64,000 bases of DNA from Succinivibrio dextrinosolvens (GTDB taxonomy: Bacteria > Pseudomonadota > Gammaproteobacteria > Enterobacterales > Succinivibrionaceae). Of this stretch, positions 1 to 10,082 are shown piece by piece. The first letter of the stretch is position 1. Each line of letters opens with the position of its first letter. Made by a program: the position numbers and the translations under genes. The notes under the pieces were generated by a model. That model saw nothing but the letters and a program-made list of their open reading frames with translations. It did no database searches and had not been told where the DNA came from. The stretch is taken from NCBI RefSeq assembly GCF_900116345.1, contig NZ_FPAH01000002.1, forward strand, positions 62,001 through 126,000, in the 5' to 3' direction.

Positions 1-1
1 C

Positions 2-1213
2 GAGTACACTCAGATCAACAATGCACAGGCTTTATGGACCCGTACTCCAAAGGATGTTAAGGATGAGGAGTACAACGAGTTCTACAAGCATTTAAGCCAT
101 GATTATCAGGATCCTCTGACCTGGGCTCACAACAAGGTTGAAGGTGATCTTGAGTATACATCTTTACTGTATGTTCCAAAGATGGCTCCATGGGATCTGT
201 ACAACCGTCAGAACGAGCATGGTCTGAAGCTGTATGTTCAGCGTGTGTTCATCATGGATAAGGCTGAGGCTTTCCTTCCAAACTATCTGCGTTTTGTTAA
301 GGGCCTGGTTGATACCAATGCTCTGCCATTAAATGTTTCTCGTGAGCTGCTGCAGGAAACTGCTGTAACCCGCAAACTGAAGAAGGCTTTAACCAAGCGT
401 GTTCTTGGCATGCTTGAGAAGATGTCAAAGGATACTGCTAAGTATACCGAGTTCTACAAGCAGTTCGGTAATGTACTGAAGGAAGGTCCTGTTGAGGATT
501 ATGACAACAAGGATGCAATCCTCAAACTGTTACGTTTCGCTTCAACCAATAATGACAGCGCTGAGTGCTCAGTAAGCTTTGAAGACTATATCTCACGTAT
601 GAAGGAAGGTCAGGATAAGATTTACTACATCACTGCAGAGAGCTATGAGGCCGCTAAGAATTCTCCATACCTAGAGCAGCTCAAGACCAAGGGTATTGAA
701 GTGCTTCTGATGTGGGAGCGTGTAGACGAGTGGCTGATGGGCAATATCAGCGAGTTCAGCGGCAAGGAGTTCATAAGTGCAAATTCTCAGGACTTAAAGC
801 TTGGCAATCTTGCTGATGAGGAAGAGAAGAAGAAGCAGGAGAATGCTGCAACTGAGAACAAGGATCTGATTGAGCGCTTCAAGAAGGCATTAGGTGAGAA
901 GGTTAAGGATGTTGTTGTTTCAACCCGTCTGATTGATTCTCCTTCATGTGTTATCTCTGATTCCAACAGAATGATGACCATGCAGATGCGTCGTCTTCTA
1001 GAGGCCAGCGGTCAGACTCTTCCTGATGAGAAGTACACTCTTGAGCTGAACCCAGAGCACAAGCTGGTTCAGAAGGCTTATGCAGAAATGGAAGAAAACC
1101 GTTTCAACCAGTGGGCTGATCTGATTTTCGAGCAGGCTCTGCTTGCTGATCAGGGCGCTTTGAAGGATCCAAGCACCTTTGTAAAATCAATGAACGCCTT
1201 ACTTCTAGGTTAA
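2..1213 (+). CDS. htpG: Chaperone HtpG (Hsp90), 5' end outside the window
   Basis: This is the C-terminal part (about 403 residues) of the bacterial Hsp90, an ATP-dependent dimeric cytosolic chaperone. The frame is open from base 2. The N-terminal ATPase (GHKL) domain is missing because the window begins inside the gene. What is present is the middle domain, including the segments DPLTWAHNKVEG, HGLKLYVQRVFIMD and LPLNVSRELLQ, followed by the C-terminal dimerisation domain ending FVKSMNALLLG. An ATG at 182 lies inside the conserved middle domain and is not the start. A rho-independent terminator follows directly, so the gene appears to end its own transcript. Identification is firm; the true start cannot be seen. 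Confidence 0.97.
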   Translation, partial: EYTQINNAQALWTRTPKDVKDEEYNEFYKHLSHDYQDPLTWAHNKVEGDLEYTSLLYVPKMAPWDLYNRQNEHGLKLYVQRVFIMDKAEAFLPNYLRFVKGLVDTNALPLNVSRELLQETAVTRKLKKALTKRVLGMLEKMSKDTAKYTEFYKQFGNVLKEGPVEDYDNKDAILKLLRFASTNNDSAECSVSFEDYISRMKEGQDKIYYITAESYEAAKNSPYLEQLKTKGIEVLLMWERVDEWLMGNISEFSGKEFISANSQDLKLGNLADEEEKKKQENAATENKDLIERFKKALGEKVKDVVVSTRLIDSPSCVISDSNRMMTMQMRRLLEASGQTLPDEKYTLELNPEHKLVQKAYAEMEENRFNQWADLIFEQALLADQGALKDPSTFVKSMNALLLG

Positions 1214-1221
1214 TTTAGTGC

Positions 1222-1250
1222 AAAAGCTCCGCTGGTCGGAGCTTTTTTGT
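1222..1250 (+). terminator. Rho-independent terminator of htpG
   Basis: A 10-bp perfect stem (AAAAGCTCCG with CGGAGCTTTT) around a 5-base loop continues into a T run. It starts 9 bases after the htpG stop codon. Confidence 0.92.
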
Positions 1251-1278
1251 CGCTGCTGTAATGATTACAGCCTACACA

Positions 1279-1287
1279 TGCTATAAT
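1279..1287 (+). promoter_or_regulatory. Extended -10 promoter for adk
   Basis: TGCTATAAT is a perfect -10 hexamer with the TGn extension, about 40 bases before the adk start. No convincing -35 is seen at 16-18 bases, which is usual for extended -10 promoters. The position between the htpG terminator and adk supports it. Confidence 0.6.
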
Positions 1288-1314
1288 TAGACACATTTTT
1301 TATTTTATTATTGA

Positions 1315-1974
<660 letters not shown>

Positions 1975-1977
1975 TTT

Positions 1978-2541
1978 ATGAGAAAGAGCATTTTAACTAG
2001 AGGTCTTTTAGGTCTATGCATTGTTCCATTTATGGCAGCTAATGCTCAGACCGAAATTAACGATACTGTAACCTCTCGCACTGTTGAGAATATTACTACC
2101 TACAAGGTTGTAAAAAATCAGTCAGGTCAGGAGCAGTTCTCTAATACTTATCAGGTAGCACCAGGAGAGAAAGAGCAGAATATCTATCCTTGTCCTTTTG
2201 GATGGACTGTAAAGCCAAATCCAAGTGTAGATAATTCATTAAGCTACTTAAGCTCTGACTCAAAACTTGCTATAAGTGTTACCAGTCTTGAAAAGACACG
2301 AGGTGTTGATTCAACCGCTGAGGCTTATGCAAGAGTTGCCGCTCTTCAGATGAACTGTGCTTTACCTGTTCGTTCAAATCTTATAGAGGGGGCCTGGAGT
2401 TTTGAATGCTCTGACGAGAATGTGGAAACTATTATCTATGGTGAGCCTGGATCGCTTGCTATGCTTGTTATTTCTGGCAGAAATCCTGATACCGAAGCTT
2501 CGGTAGAAGAGTTTATCAAGTTTTTAGATTCTCAGTCTTAA
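1978..2541 (+). CDS. Exported protein of unknown function
   Basis: I do not recognise this 187-residue protein. The first ~23 residues are a classic Sec signal peptide (basic MRK, hydrophobic core, cleavage after MAANA), so it is probably periplasmic. The mature part has three cysteines, in CPFGW, NCALP and ECSDE, two of which could pair in an oxidising periplasm. It contains no lipobox and no transmembrane segment after the signal. It starts only 3 bases after adk and a terminator follows, so it is the distal gene of an adk transcript. The coupling may only reflect position. Function cannot be inferred. Confidence 0.75.
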   Translation: MRKSILTRGLLGLCIVPFMAANAQTEINDTVTSRTVENITTYKVVKNQSGQEQFSNTYQVAPGEKEQNIYPCPFGWTVKPNPSVDNSLSYLSSDSKLAISVTSLEKTRGVDSTAEAYARVAALQMNCALPVRSNLIEGAWSFECSDENVETIIYGEPGSLAMLVISGRNPDTEASVEEFIKFLDSQS

Positions 2542-2564
2542 CTTAATTATTTCAGTTCTATAGG

Positions 2565-2595
2565 AAGGGATCTTTTGAGGTCCCTTTTGTTTTTC
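2565..2595 (+). terminator. Terminator after the adk transcript
   Basis: The stem AAGGGATC/GGTCCCTT around TTTTGA is followed by TTTGTTTTT. It lies between the convergent exported-protein gene and pbpC. Confidence 0.8.
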
Positions 2596-2599
2596 TGTT

Positions 2600-4729
2600 T
2601 CAGTTTGTTCTGACTTCAAAATCTACACAGTCCGACTGACCATCCTCATCAAATAAGCAGACCTTGTAGAAACCGTTTTTTGTTGTCTCAAGATAATCTG
2701 ATTCAAGCTGCTGATCATCATAATTTAAAAATACCTTGCCACAACCGCCCTCATATTTTATGTAGATCCTACCATTATAATCAGGGGATACTATGCTGTT
2801 ATTCAAAGGAAAAGTTATCTTAAGCTTATCTTTGATGCTCAGTATTTTCTGATTAACATTCTGTTTTACCAGAGCTTTAGGTGCACTAGCAGAAAACAGA
2901 ACATCCTCAATATCTTCCTTTATAAGATTATCCTCTTCTAACTGCGTGAGAATATCAAAGAGTACCGGTGCGGCATCGGTGTAACCGGTATTATTGTAGT
3001 TCTGTGTTCTGTTATCCGGATGAGTTATAGCGACGCCTACGGTGTATTTTGCAAATGATCCTACGGCAAGAGCATCCTTGAACTTATAGGAGGTTCCGGT
3101 CTTGTAGGAAACACTTCTGTTATCTGGATGATTTACCGGTCTTGCGGTATTTTTCAGAATCTCAAAGACTGCTCTTGCTGAGGCTTTTGATAAAAGTCTA
3201 TAGGTTTTAGCATCAGTGTCTGTTTCTGCTTTAGTCTTATCTTTATTAGAATTTACCAGACTATAGTCATATAGTTCACCGTCTGAATTCAGCATCGCAT
3301 AAAGCTTGGTTAAATCCACAAGAGTTATATCGGCACTGCCTAGAACTACTGATAAATCTGGTATACCATCTTTTACATGCAGTCTGGTATATGGGGTATT
3401 TAATCTTTCACAGAACTGATCAGGCCCGACGGCTTTGATCACTTCAAGCGCAGGAAGATTTAAAGACATGCATAGGGCCTCTTTTGCCTTAATCTCTCCG
3501 TTGAATCTATAGTTGAAATTATCTGGTTTCCAAGAACCATAAAGCTTTCCCGCATCTTTCATGATGGTCTGAGGATGCAGCTTTCCTTCTTCAAAAGCCA
3601 TGGCATAGGCAAAGGGCTTTAATGTGGAACCTGGTGATCTTTTCTTGAAAGGAAGACAGATCTGGTTATTCTCTGTATCAGAGCTGCCGTTTAGCGCGAC
3701 AATCTGATGAGTTCTGCTATCCAGTATAACTGTACTCAGGATTGCATTATCTTTTTTGTTTTTCTCGTATTTGTCTGCGGTTCTGTTAAGAAGATCCTGT
3801 AAGAGTGAATCTATAGTTGTGTATATTTCTTTATTTTTATCTGAAGGCTTGTTCTGCAGATTTTCTTTTGAGGTAATGGCGCTGTCAGTTTCACCCTTTA
3901 AACTTGCTGCTGATTTTGAAAAGAGATAATTACCCAAAGTATAGGCGCTTTGTTTTATTGAATTAAGCTTGTAGCTGCAGTCTTCTTTCAGGGCTATTTT
4001 CAGAAGATCTTCGGTTATGATGCCGTTTTTGTAGGCAAGCTTTACTGCTTCATTTTTATAGTACTTTGCTCTTTTAGGATGTAAATCCGGTCTTATAAGC
4101 TCCGGTGCACGAGGTAGGGCTACCATGAGTGCCGCCTCTGATGGTGTGAGTCTGTCGGGCAGGTGATTAAACCATCTTAAAGATGCTGCTTTTACTCCTT
4201 CAATATTAGAGCCGAAAGGGGCAAGTGTCAGGTACCAGGACAGTACCTGTTCCCGACCGTATACAGCGGTTATGTAGACGGCTCCGATTATCTCTTTTAG
4301 CTTGTTTAAATAGGTTCTCCTCTTGTGGTTGGATAGCCTTTTTACCACCTGCATGGCTAGGGTTGAGCCTCCGGATGTGATCTCTCTGTTCTTAAGATTA
4401 TAGAAAAGAGCTCTTGTCAGGGCTTTAAAATCAACGCCAGGATGGGAGTAGAAATTCTTGTCCTCATTTGAAAGCAGCATTTTAAGGTAGATTTCACTTA
4501 CTTCATCTTTGGTGGTGAGAAAACGATAGCTTTGAGTATCTGTGCTTAAAGTGTAGGCAATAACATTTCCTTCTTTATCAAATAAGATCTTTGAGCGGTT
4601 CTGTAATGGCGAGAAATCGATGCTTAAGATGCTGTAGATGACAAAAGAGATTAGAGCAAGAACGGCTAAAACTGAAGTAGCTATTACTCTTTTTTTAGTT
4701 ATTAGAGCTGCTGATAATTTAAATCTCAT
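2600..4729 (-). CDS. pbpC: Penicillin-binding protein 1C (bifunctional transglycosylase/transpeptidase)
   Basis: Inner-membrane peptidoglycan synthase-like protein, 709 residues. A signal-anchor helix lies at about residues 14-36. The GT51 glycosyltransferase domain follows, with the catalytic Glu in NEDKNFYSHPGVD and the second motif GGSTLAMQ. The transpeptidase domain carries all three penicillin-binding motifs: SxxK in GSTLKPF, SLN in CMSLNLPA and KTG in KTGTSYKF. A C-terminal beta domain (about the last 70 residues) matches the PBP1C-specific BiPBP_C extension in position. It lies downstream of yfhM on the same strand, the arrangement known from E. coli. The motifs suggest both activities are retained, although E. 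coli PBP1C is thought to act mainly as a transglycosylase. Confidence 0.93.
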   Translation of the reverse strand: MRFKLSAALITKKRVIATSVLAVLALISFVIYSILSIDFSPLQNRSKILFDKEGNVIAYTLSTDTQSYRFLTTKDEVSEIYLKMLLSNEDKNFYSHPGVDFKALTRALFYNLKNREITSGGSTLAMQVVKRLSNHKRRTYLNKLKEIIGAVYITAVYGREQVLSWYLTLAPFGSNIEGVKAASLRWFNHLPDRLTPSEAALMVALPRAPELIRPDLHPKRAKYYKNEAVKLAYKNGIITEDLLKIALKEDCSYKLNSIKQSAYTLGNYLFSKSAASLKGETDSAITSKENLQNKPSDKNKEIYTTIDSLLQDLLNRTADKYEKNKKDNAILSTVILDSRTHQIVALNGSSDTENNQICLPFKKRSPGSTLKPFAYAMAFEEGKLHPQTIMKDAGKLYGSWKPDNFNYRFNGEIKAKEALCMSLNLPALEVIKAVGPDQFCERLNTPYTRLHVKDGIPDLSVVLGSADITLVDLTKLYAMLNSDGELYDYSLVNSNKDKTKAETDTDAKTYRLLSKASARAVFEILKNTARPVNHPDNRSVSYKTGTSYKFKDALAVGSFAKYTVGVAITHPDNRTQNYNNTGYTDAAPVLFDILTQLEEDNLIKEDIEDVLFSASAPKALVKQNVNQKILSIKDKLKITFPLNNSIVSPDYNGRIYIKYEGGCGKVFLNYDDQQLESDYLETTKNGFYKVCLFDEDGQSDCVDFEVRTN

Positions 4730-4823
4730 GATGGTTAGATGTCATCTTGAATGATCTTTTAAAAGAGAATCTCATTATTCAAAGAAATTTTATCCAGGAC
4801 TTTTACTTCTGAAAACTGTTAAC

Positions 4824-4872
4824 GCATACAGATTGCTACTTAAGATTAAGCCTTTTGTAACAATCTGTATGC
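4824..4872 (-). repeat. Perfect 12-bp inverted repeat between yfhM and pbpC
   Basis: GCATACAGATTG and CAATCTGTATGC are separated by 25 bases. On the transcribed (minus) strand they would form a stable hairpin ~20 bases after the yfhM stop and ~95 bases before the pbpC start. No T run follows, so it is unlikely to be a plain terminator. An intercistronic stabilising or attenuating element is more likely. Confidence 0.7.
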
Positions 4873-4890
4873 TTCTGAATTAAGCTTTAG

Positions 4891-7800
4891 TTATTTTGCC
4901 GCAGCTTTTGGAGTGGTGTTTGCTGCAGAATCATTCTCATCTGTAATTCTAAAGCTTACAGGATCAGTGTAGTAATACTGTTTAACTGAAACTGTCTTCT
5001 GGGATAATCTGCTCATCAGCGGTGCTGACTGTCCTTTATAGGCTGCTTTCATGATAAAGGCAAAGGTTAGAGGTTTGCCATTGAGAGCTCCTGAGACATT
5101 ATATGAAGTATCTGAAAGGGCAGTTTCCAGCTGATAGTTTTCAGTTAGACTGTATTTTTGCAGGAAGGTATAGGCTTTCTTCACTTCATTTGAACTGAGC
5201 GCACGCAGGAACAGCATATCTGCAGGCAGCTTGAGATTAACGTATGCCTTTGAATCACTGGCCTGAGTTGATTTAGCTGAAACCAGAACAATGACATCAT
5301 CATTAACCTTAAGCTTTGAATCCCTGTTTAATGGATTGCCGTTTCTGTCAAAGTACATTATCTGCATTGACAGAGTATCTGGATTTACAATTTCACCTGC
5401 AACCTTTCCTGTTACAGATACGGATGCAACTGCGGCCTTATCAGTCTTGTTATGAATCTTAAGTGTTCCGTTTTCAACCTTTGCATTAAGCTTTGTGGTG
5501 TTCTGTCCGTATTTTTCTGACAGTTCGCAAAGTACAGCTTTTGACTGATTATCAAGATAAGCATCCTTTAAGATTTGAGCGTTAAGCTTTTCAAGTAAGG
5601 CTGCCACATCTGAATTTTCGTCAGCATTTAGTTTCCCTTTTAAAAGAGTCAGAACATCAAAGGAGACGGTATTGATATAGAATGGCTGATATGCTCTTAT
5701 CAGATCCAAAAGCTCCTTTTGTTTCTTGAAGTTCTGTGCAGACAGATAATTCTGTTTTAGCGTTAAAGCTTCATTAAGATTCTTTATAGCTCTGTCCAAA
5801 GCCTCATTCTGACGACGTTTATCTCCATACAGTCCAAAGGCTGCAGCATAGTTACATAATGCATTGATAGATCTGATATCGTTGTGATCAAATCTGTAGG
5901 TTAATGAGGTATTAACATTGACGCCCTGAGAGGCAGCAAGCTTCATAGCCAGAGCTGCAACTGTCTCATTGTCGTCGTTAAGATTACGGGCAAGAGCTTT
6001 CTCAAGATACTCTAAGGTGGCATTGCTTACATCAAATCCATCCTTATAGGCATCGTAGAGGAACAGTGCAGCATAGACAGCAGCGTATTTGGAAGCTTCG
6101 TAGTTATAGAAGCTGATATTTACATATCCCTGCATTGAAATATGTGACTGTACATAATCAATGATGTCGGAAAGATATCTCTGATAATCTCTGTATTCAT
6201 TTGAATCTTTATCCTTCATTTCCTTAAGGGTATTTAAAAGGATAATGCCCTTGGATACTTCATCAAAGAAGGAATGCTTGTATTTAAAATCAAGAGATTT
6301 TACAAGCTTCTCCTTATCAGCCATAGGAAGCGCACCTAGGATTATCTCTGCAGGAGTTCCGTTTTCAAAGTTCTGGACAAGTTTTATTTCCGGCTCAGTT
6401 TTTGCCGGTATGGAAACAATTCTGTTTTCAGTTATATCAAAGCTGCGATCAACAACTGTGATAGTCTTTTTATTCTCAAAACTGTAATCTTGAGATTTAA
6501 CTTTGTATTCAACAAAACCGTCTCCTACAGTATTTGCTTCAAGAGCAATGTCTGCTCTGTCCTTAGACTGTTTTTGAGCTGTTAGATTTCCTTTTGCATC
6601 ACACTTTACTGAACCGCTGCATTTTACTTCAAAGCTGAAATCTGACTTGTCGCAGGCAAGATTATCAACCCCCAGAACAGCAGTCAGAGAATCTCCATCG
6701 TGCAGATAGTAAGGTGCATTCAGTGTGGTTACTGCCTTATCCTTAACAGGTACTTCAATTGAGGTGCTTCCAACCTTATGACTGTTATAGGCGGTAAGCA
6801 TCAGAGTTGCTGTGGTTGAAATTGCAGGCAGCTCAAAATCGACTTCTGCCTTGCCGTTTTTAACCTTAACAGCTCTGGTGTAAAGTGACAGCAGATTATC
6901 TTTAATATTGGATAGTGCTGCTGCGCTTTCTCCTGCCATCATGTCATCGCCATAGCCCTGACCGTCACCCTTGATTTCTCTTATGATATGACCGTACATA
7001 TCAACGATTGTGGTTTTTAGAGACTCCTTACCGGCTAGGGCCTTGATAAGATTTGGAACCTTGTGTTTGTTGATGGCTAAAATTCCGTTATCAACCAGTG
7101 TTGCGGTTATATAAGTATCATCTTCAAGTGCAGATTTGTCCTTGCTGTTTACCATAACCTCAAAATGCAGCTTTGAATTTGGCTTTATCTGAGGCTCGCT
7201 ATTATTTATCGCCTGAGCAAGTGAGGTTGTAATCTCAAGTTCTGCCTTTGTTGCATCAACACTGAGGTAATTCAAACCGACAGCTCTTGCTGCAGTCTTG
7301 TAAGGATTGTCCATGGCGCTGAAGGTGGTCAGCAGGGCATAGGTACCGAATCTTAAGTTTTCATCAATTTTTACTTTGATTTCGTTTAGTCCTTTCTTTA
7401 TCTCATAATGAGAGATTCGGTTGTTTCCATTGTTACCTAAAACCAGATCGGCATAGCCGTCAAATTCACTTTCAAAGCTTAAAACAGCAGTATCTCCGGT
7501 TTTATAGATTTCCTTATCTGAGGTCAGAACAAATCTGTCAGGGGTATTTGGCTCAAAATTGTTGTAGCTTCCAACATAGAAGTTATAGGAGGTATTAAAG
7601 CCGGTTTTATCATCGGTTATTTCAAGAACGTAAGCTCCGTCCTTCAGATCTGCTGCGATATTGTTCTTTTTATAATCACTCTGAATCTTCAGATCACCTG
7701 AGGTCACCGGAGTTCTGTATTCGTTTTTGAGGAATTTCCAGCTGTTATTCTCAAATATATACTGATAACTTATGTTTCTCTTCTGGATAATGTATTTAGC

Positions 7801-9741
7801 CTGGCCGTCAAGTACAGTTCCGTCCTGATTGCACATAACCACATTAAATTCTGTTTTATCTCCGTTGTTCTTTAGTTTCTGTACACCCAGCATCGGTGTA
7901 TTAAAAACATACTTATACTCATGATTCATGTAATACATGTCAGATGCCGGTGCCATGATGTTTAGGTTCATCTCCAGCATCTGCGGATATTTTGCGAAAG
8001 CAACTGATGGGATAACGGTGAATCTGCCTTTCTTACTGGTTTTTCCTGAGTCTATTGTCAGATTTTTAACGTGATCAGATACTACTTCCTCATTTAAACC
8101 GAAATAATAATCCTTGAATTTTTCAACAGGGTGATTATCAGGTTTGACGAGATAGTGTCCGTCTACATTGAGATCGGAGGCATAGGAGCCATAATTGAAT
8201 TTTGATTCAATCTCAATTCCGTCTCCGTCTTTTAAGATCTTCTTGTCAGATATGAACTGAGCGTTGATTGAACTTGGTTTAAAGGCTGCAACCGTGAATT
8301 TGGTGGAGGATAGAACCTGATTCTTGTCATAACCTAGTTCAAGTCTGTATTCTCCCAGCTGAGCATTGTCAGATAGGGTAAATTCATAATCAAAAACACC
8401 TGCCAGTGGTTTATCTAAGGTTACTTCCTTTAGAACTGTGTAATCAGGTTTGTATACTGTGAGTTTCAGTGCCTTCAGAGGTGCCGCGCTTAAATCTTCA
8501 TTTCGTACATGAGCCTGATAGTAGACCTTTTCTCCAGGTCTTAAAAGGCTTCTCTGGGTAAAGGCATATATTCTGTAGTTGGTCTGCTTTAAAAGTCTTG
8601 AATTGATGTTTCTGTCATTATCATCTGCATATTCATTGTCAGTTGCCGCATCTTCCAGATACAGATTTTCAGAACGCAGATCAAGCGGGAAGGTATCGTT
8701 GCCGTCTGTAATCAGTACAGCTGAAGCTTCACGGGAATTGTTGCCTGATAACAGTTTTTCATCAAAATGAGCATATCCGTCTGCATCGGTGGTTGTCTCT
8801 CCTAATACTTCATTACCTGAGGAGAGAAGCTCAACCTTTGCTCCTTTCTTTGGCTTTGCATCCTTAAGTGATCTTACTGCTATATCAAGTCCTAATGCTC
8901 CCTTGTATGCAGTTGCACCAATATCAGTGATAAACAGCAGCTTTGATAATGCCAGTGATTCATAATCAGGAGCCAGCTCGTATATGCTGTTACCATCATT
9001 CTTATCATCAGCTGTAATTACAAGAACAAATAAGCCGTCATTAAGATTCTTTTTGAAATCCTTAATATTTACCGTGGTTGTCAGTTTCTCATTTTTTTGG
9101 TTTGGCAGTTTATATACTTTGGACTGTATAAATTCACCATAGTTATCAATCAGCGAGTTTACCTGCCATTTATCCAGCCTGTTATCCAAAAGGGTAAACA
9201 GGGATGCTCTTGGAACATCAGATGTTGCAATTCTGAATACTGAAAGCTTGAAGCTTTGCATATTGATTGAACTGATACTGATGCTGTCAGAGTTGTTCAT
9301 AGGAAGAACAAGCCCGTTTGTAAAGGATACAGAGGACTGAGCATCTGCTGTTTTAAACTTTACAGATAGATCTTTATCGGTAGTCTTGGTGTTAAAGCCT
9401 TCAATTCCTTTTTTTATGGTCAGGCTGTAATTCTCTCCAAAGTTAAGTCCGCTAAGACAGAGTTTTCTCTCGGAAATAAAAGTGGAGAAAGAGGAAAAGT
9501 CTTTTCCCTTACTGTCTTTTAGTGATAGATATTTCTTCAGAATATTCTGATTCTGAATATCATTCATTTCATCATTAAAGATAAGGCAGGAGGTTGCTTT
9601 GCCCTGAGTGCTCTGATCGATTATTCTCTGAAGCTTGAGGGAATTGCTCTGGTTCTTGTTTGGAGCAGCTTCAACACAGTTGGCTTCAACAGATACAGTG
9701 GTTAAAGCGGTTAGAAGAAGAATTTTTGAGCTAAGATTCAT
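4891..9741 (-). CDS. yfhM: Bacterial alpha-2-macroglobulin family protein (YfhM-like) without thioester
   Basis: A 1616-residue exported protein of the bacterial alpha-2-macroglobulin family, envelope proteins believed to trap proteases and to work with PBP1C. It has an N-terminal signal peptide (about residues 1-20) but no lipobox: the cysteine at 22 is preceded by EAN, so it is probably soluble in the periplasm rather than a lipoprotein like E. coli YfhM. Beta-sandwich macroglobulin domains are followed by a helical region at about residues 1140-1400 resembling the thioester domain. The place of the thioester motif (CxEQ after a YPYG-like stretch) is occupied by YKHSFFDEVSKG: Cys is Phe and Gln is Glu, so no thioester can form. 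pbpC follows on the same strand. The Shine-Dalgarno AGAAGG lies ~9 bases before the ATG. Confidence 0.85.
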   Translation of the reverse strand: MNLSSKILLLTALTTVSVEANCVEAAPNKNQSNSLKLQRIIDQSTQGKATSCLIFNDEMNDIQNQNILKKYLSLKDSKGKDFSSFSTFISERKLCLSGLNFGENYSLTIKKGIEGFNTKTTDKDLSVKFKTADAQSSVSFTNGLVLPMNNSDSISISSINMQSFKLSVFRIATSDVPRASLFTLLDNRLDKWQVNSLIDNYGEFIQSKVYKLPNQKNEKLTTTVNIKDFKKNLNDGLFVLVITADDKNDGNSIYELAPDYESLALSKLLFITDIGATAYKGALGLDIAVRSLKDAKPKKGAKVELLSSGNEVLGETTTDADGYAHFDEKLLSGNNSREASAVLITDGNDTFPLDLRSENLYLEDAATDNEYADDNDRNINSRLLKQTNYRIYAFTQRSLLRPGEKVYYQAHVRNEDLSAAPLKALKLTVYKPDYTVLKEVTLDKPLAGVFDYEFTLSDNAQLGEYRLELGYDKNQVLSSTKFTVAAFKPSSINAQFISDKKILKDGDGIEIESKFNYGSYASDLNVDGHYLVKPDNHPVEKFKDYYFGLNEEVVSDHVKNLTIDSGKTSKKGRFTVIPSVAFAKYPQMLEMNLNIMAPASDMYYMNHEYKYVFNTPMLGVQKLKNNGDKTEFNVVMCNQDGTVLDGQAKYIIQKRNISYQYIFENNSWKFLKNEYRTPVTSGDLKIQSDYKKNNIAADLKDGAYVLEITDDKTGFNTSYNFYVGSYNNFEPNTPDRFVLTSDKEIYKTGDTAVLSFESEFDGYADLVLGNNGNNRISHYEIKKGLNEIKVKIDENLRFGTYALLTTFSAMDNPYKTAARAVGLNYLSVDATKAELEITTSLAQAINNSEPQIKPNSKLHFEVMVNSKDKSALEDDTYITATLVDNGILAINKHKVPNLIKALAGKESLKTTIVDMYGHIIREIKGDGQGYGDDMMAGESAAALSNIKDNLLSLYTRAVKVKNGKAEVDFELPAISTTATLMLTAYNSHKVGSTSIEVPVKDKAVTTLNAPYYLHDGDSLTAVLGVDNLACDKSDFSFEVKCSGSVKCDAKGNLTAQKQSKDRADIALEANTVGDGFVEYKVKSQDYSFENKKTITVVDRSFDITENRIVSIPAKTEPEIKLVQNFENGTPAEIILGALPMADKEKLVKSLDFKYKHSFFDEVSKGIILLNTLKEMKDKDSNEYRDYQRYLSDIIDYVQSHISMQGYVNISFYNYEASKYAAVYAALFLYDAYKDGFDVSNATLEYLEKALARNLNDDNETVAALAMKLAASQGVNVNTSLTYRFDHNDIRSINALCNYAAAFGLYGDKRRQNEALDRAIKNLNEALTLKQNYLSAQNFKKQKELLDLIRAYQPFYINTVSFDVLTLLKGKLNADENSDVAALLEKLNAQILKDAYLDNQSKAVLCELSEKYGQNTTKLNAKVENGTLKIHNKTDKAAVASVSVTGKVAGEIVNPDTLSMQIMYFDRNGNPLNRDSKLKVNDDVIVLVSAKSTQASDSKAYVNLKLPADMLFLRALSSNEVKKAYTFLQKYSLTENYQLETALSDTSYNVSGALNGKPLTFAFIMKAAYKGQSAPLMSRLSQKTVSVKQYYYTDPVSFRITDENDSAANTTPKAAAK

Positions 9742-10082
9742 ACGGACTGCCTTCTCGGATTGATTGCGTGATTGTCTTTATATTTTAGTTACTATTTACT
9801 TATTTAATTGATATGAGATGAGATTATTTGAAGTCGGGCAAAAAAACATAATGAGTTCTCAGCCTTTTTTGAGGCATTTTCTATACCAATTTTTATAAAT
9901 ATTCTTAAAATACAATTGGTTGCCTAATAGAAGATACCTTGTGGATGTAGCTTGCTGTTATATAATTTTTGATCTCTATAGATTTTTGTTAAAATTGCGG
10001 TAGAAAAGATTCCTAATAACGTTTTAAAGATATCTAAGCTGATTTTGCGATGGAAAAGCAACAGCTGTAATACAGAATAATT
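9742..10082. other. Divergent intergenic region between yfhM and rnt
   Basis: 341 bases, AT-rich and without a credible gene. It must hold the divergent promoters. A good plus-strand promoter is annotated separately at 9939-9966; no clear minus-strand promoter for yfhM was found. Confidence 0.6.
9939..9966 (+). promoter_or_regulatory. Probable sigma-70 promoter for rnt
   Basis: TTGTGG and TATAAT are spaced by 16 bases, about 115 bases before the rnt start. The -10 is perfect and the -35 matches four of six positions. Confidence 0.6.

Noticed and set aside
4824-4872. Inverted repeat as ends of a mobile element
   Set aside because: The arms are only 25 bases apart with no gene between them and no target duplication was seen; a hairpin is the simpler reading.
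6245-6487. 80-codon plus-strand frame inside yfhM (and similar antisense frames in other large genes)
   Set aside because: They are shadows of long coding sequences in opposite frames, without ribosome sites or recognisable domains.
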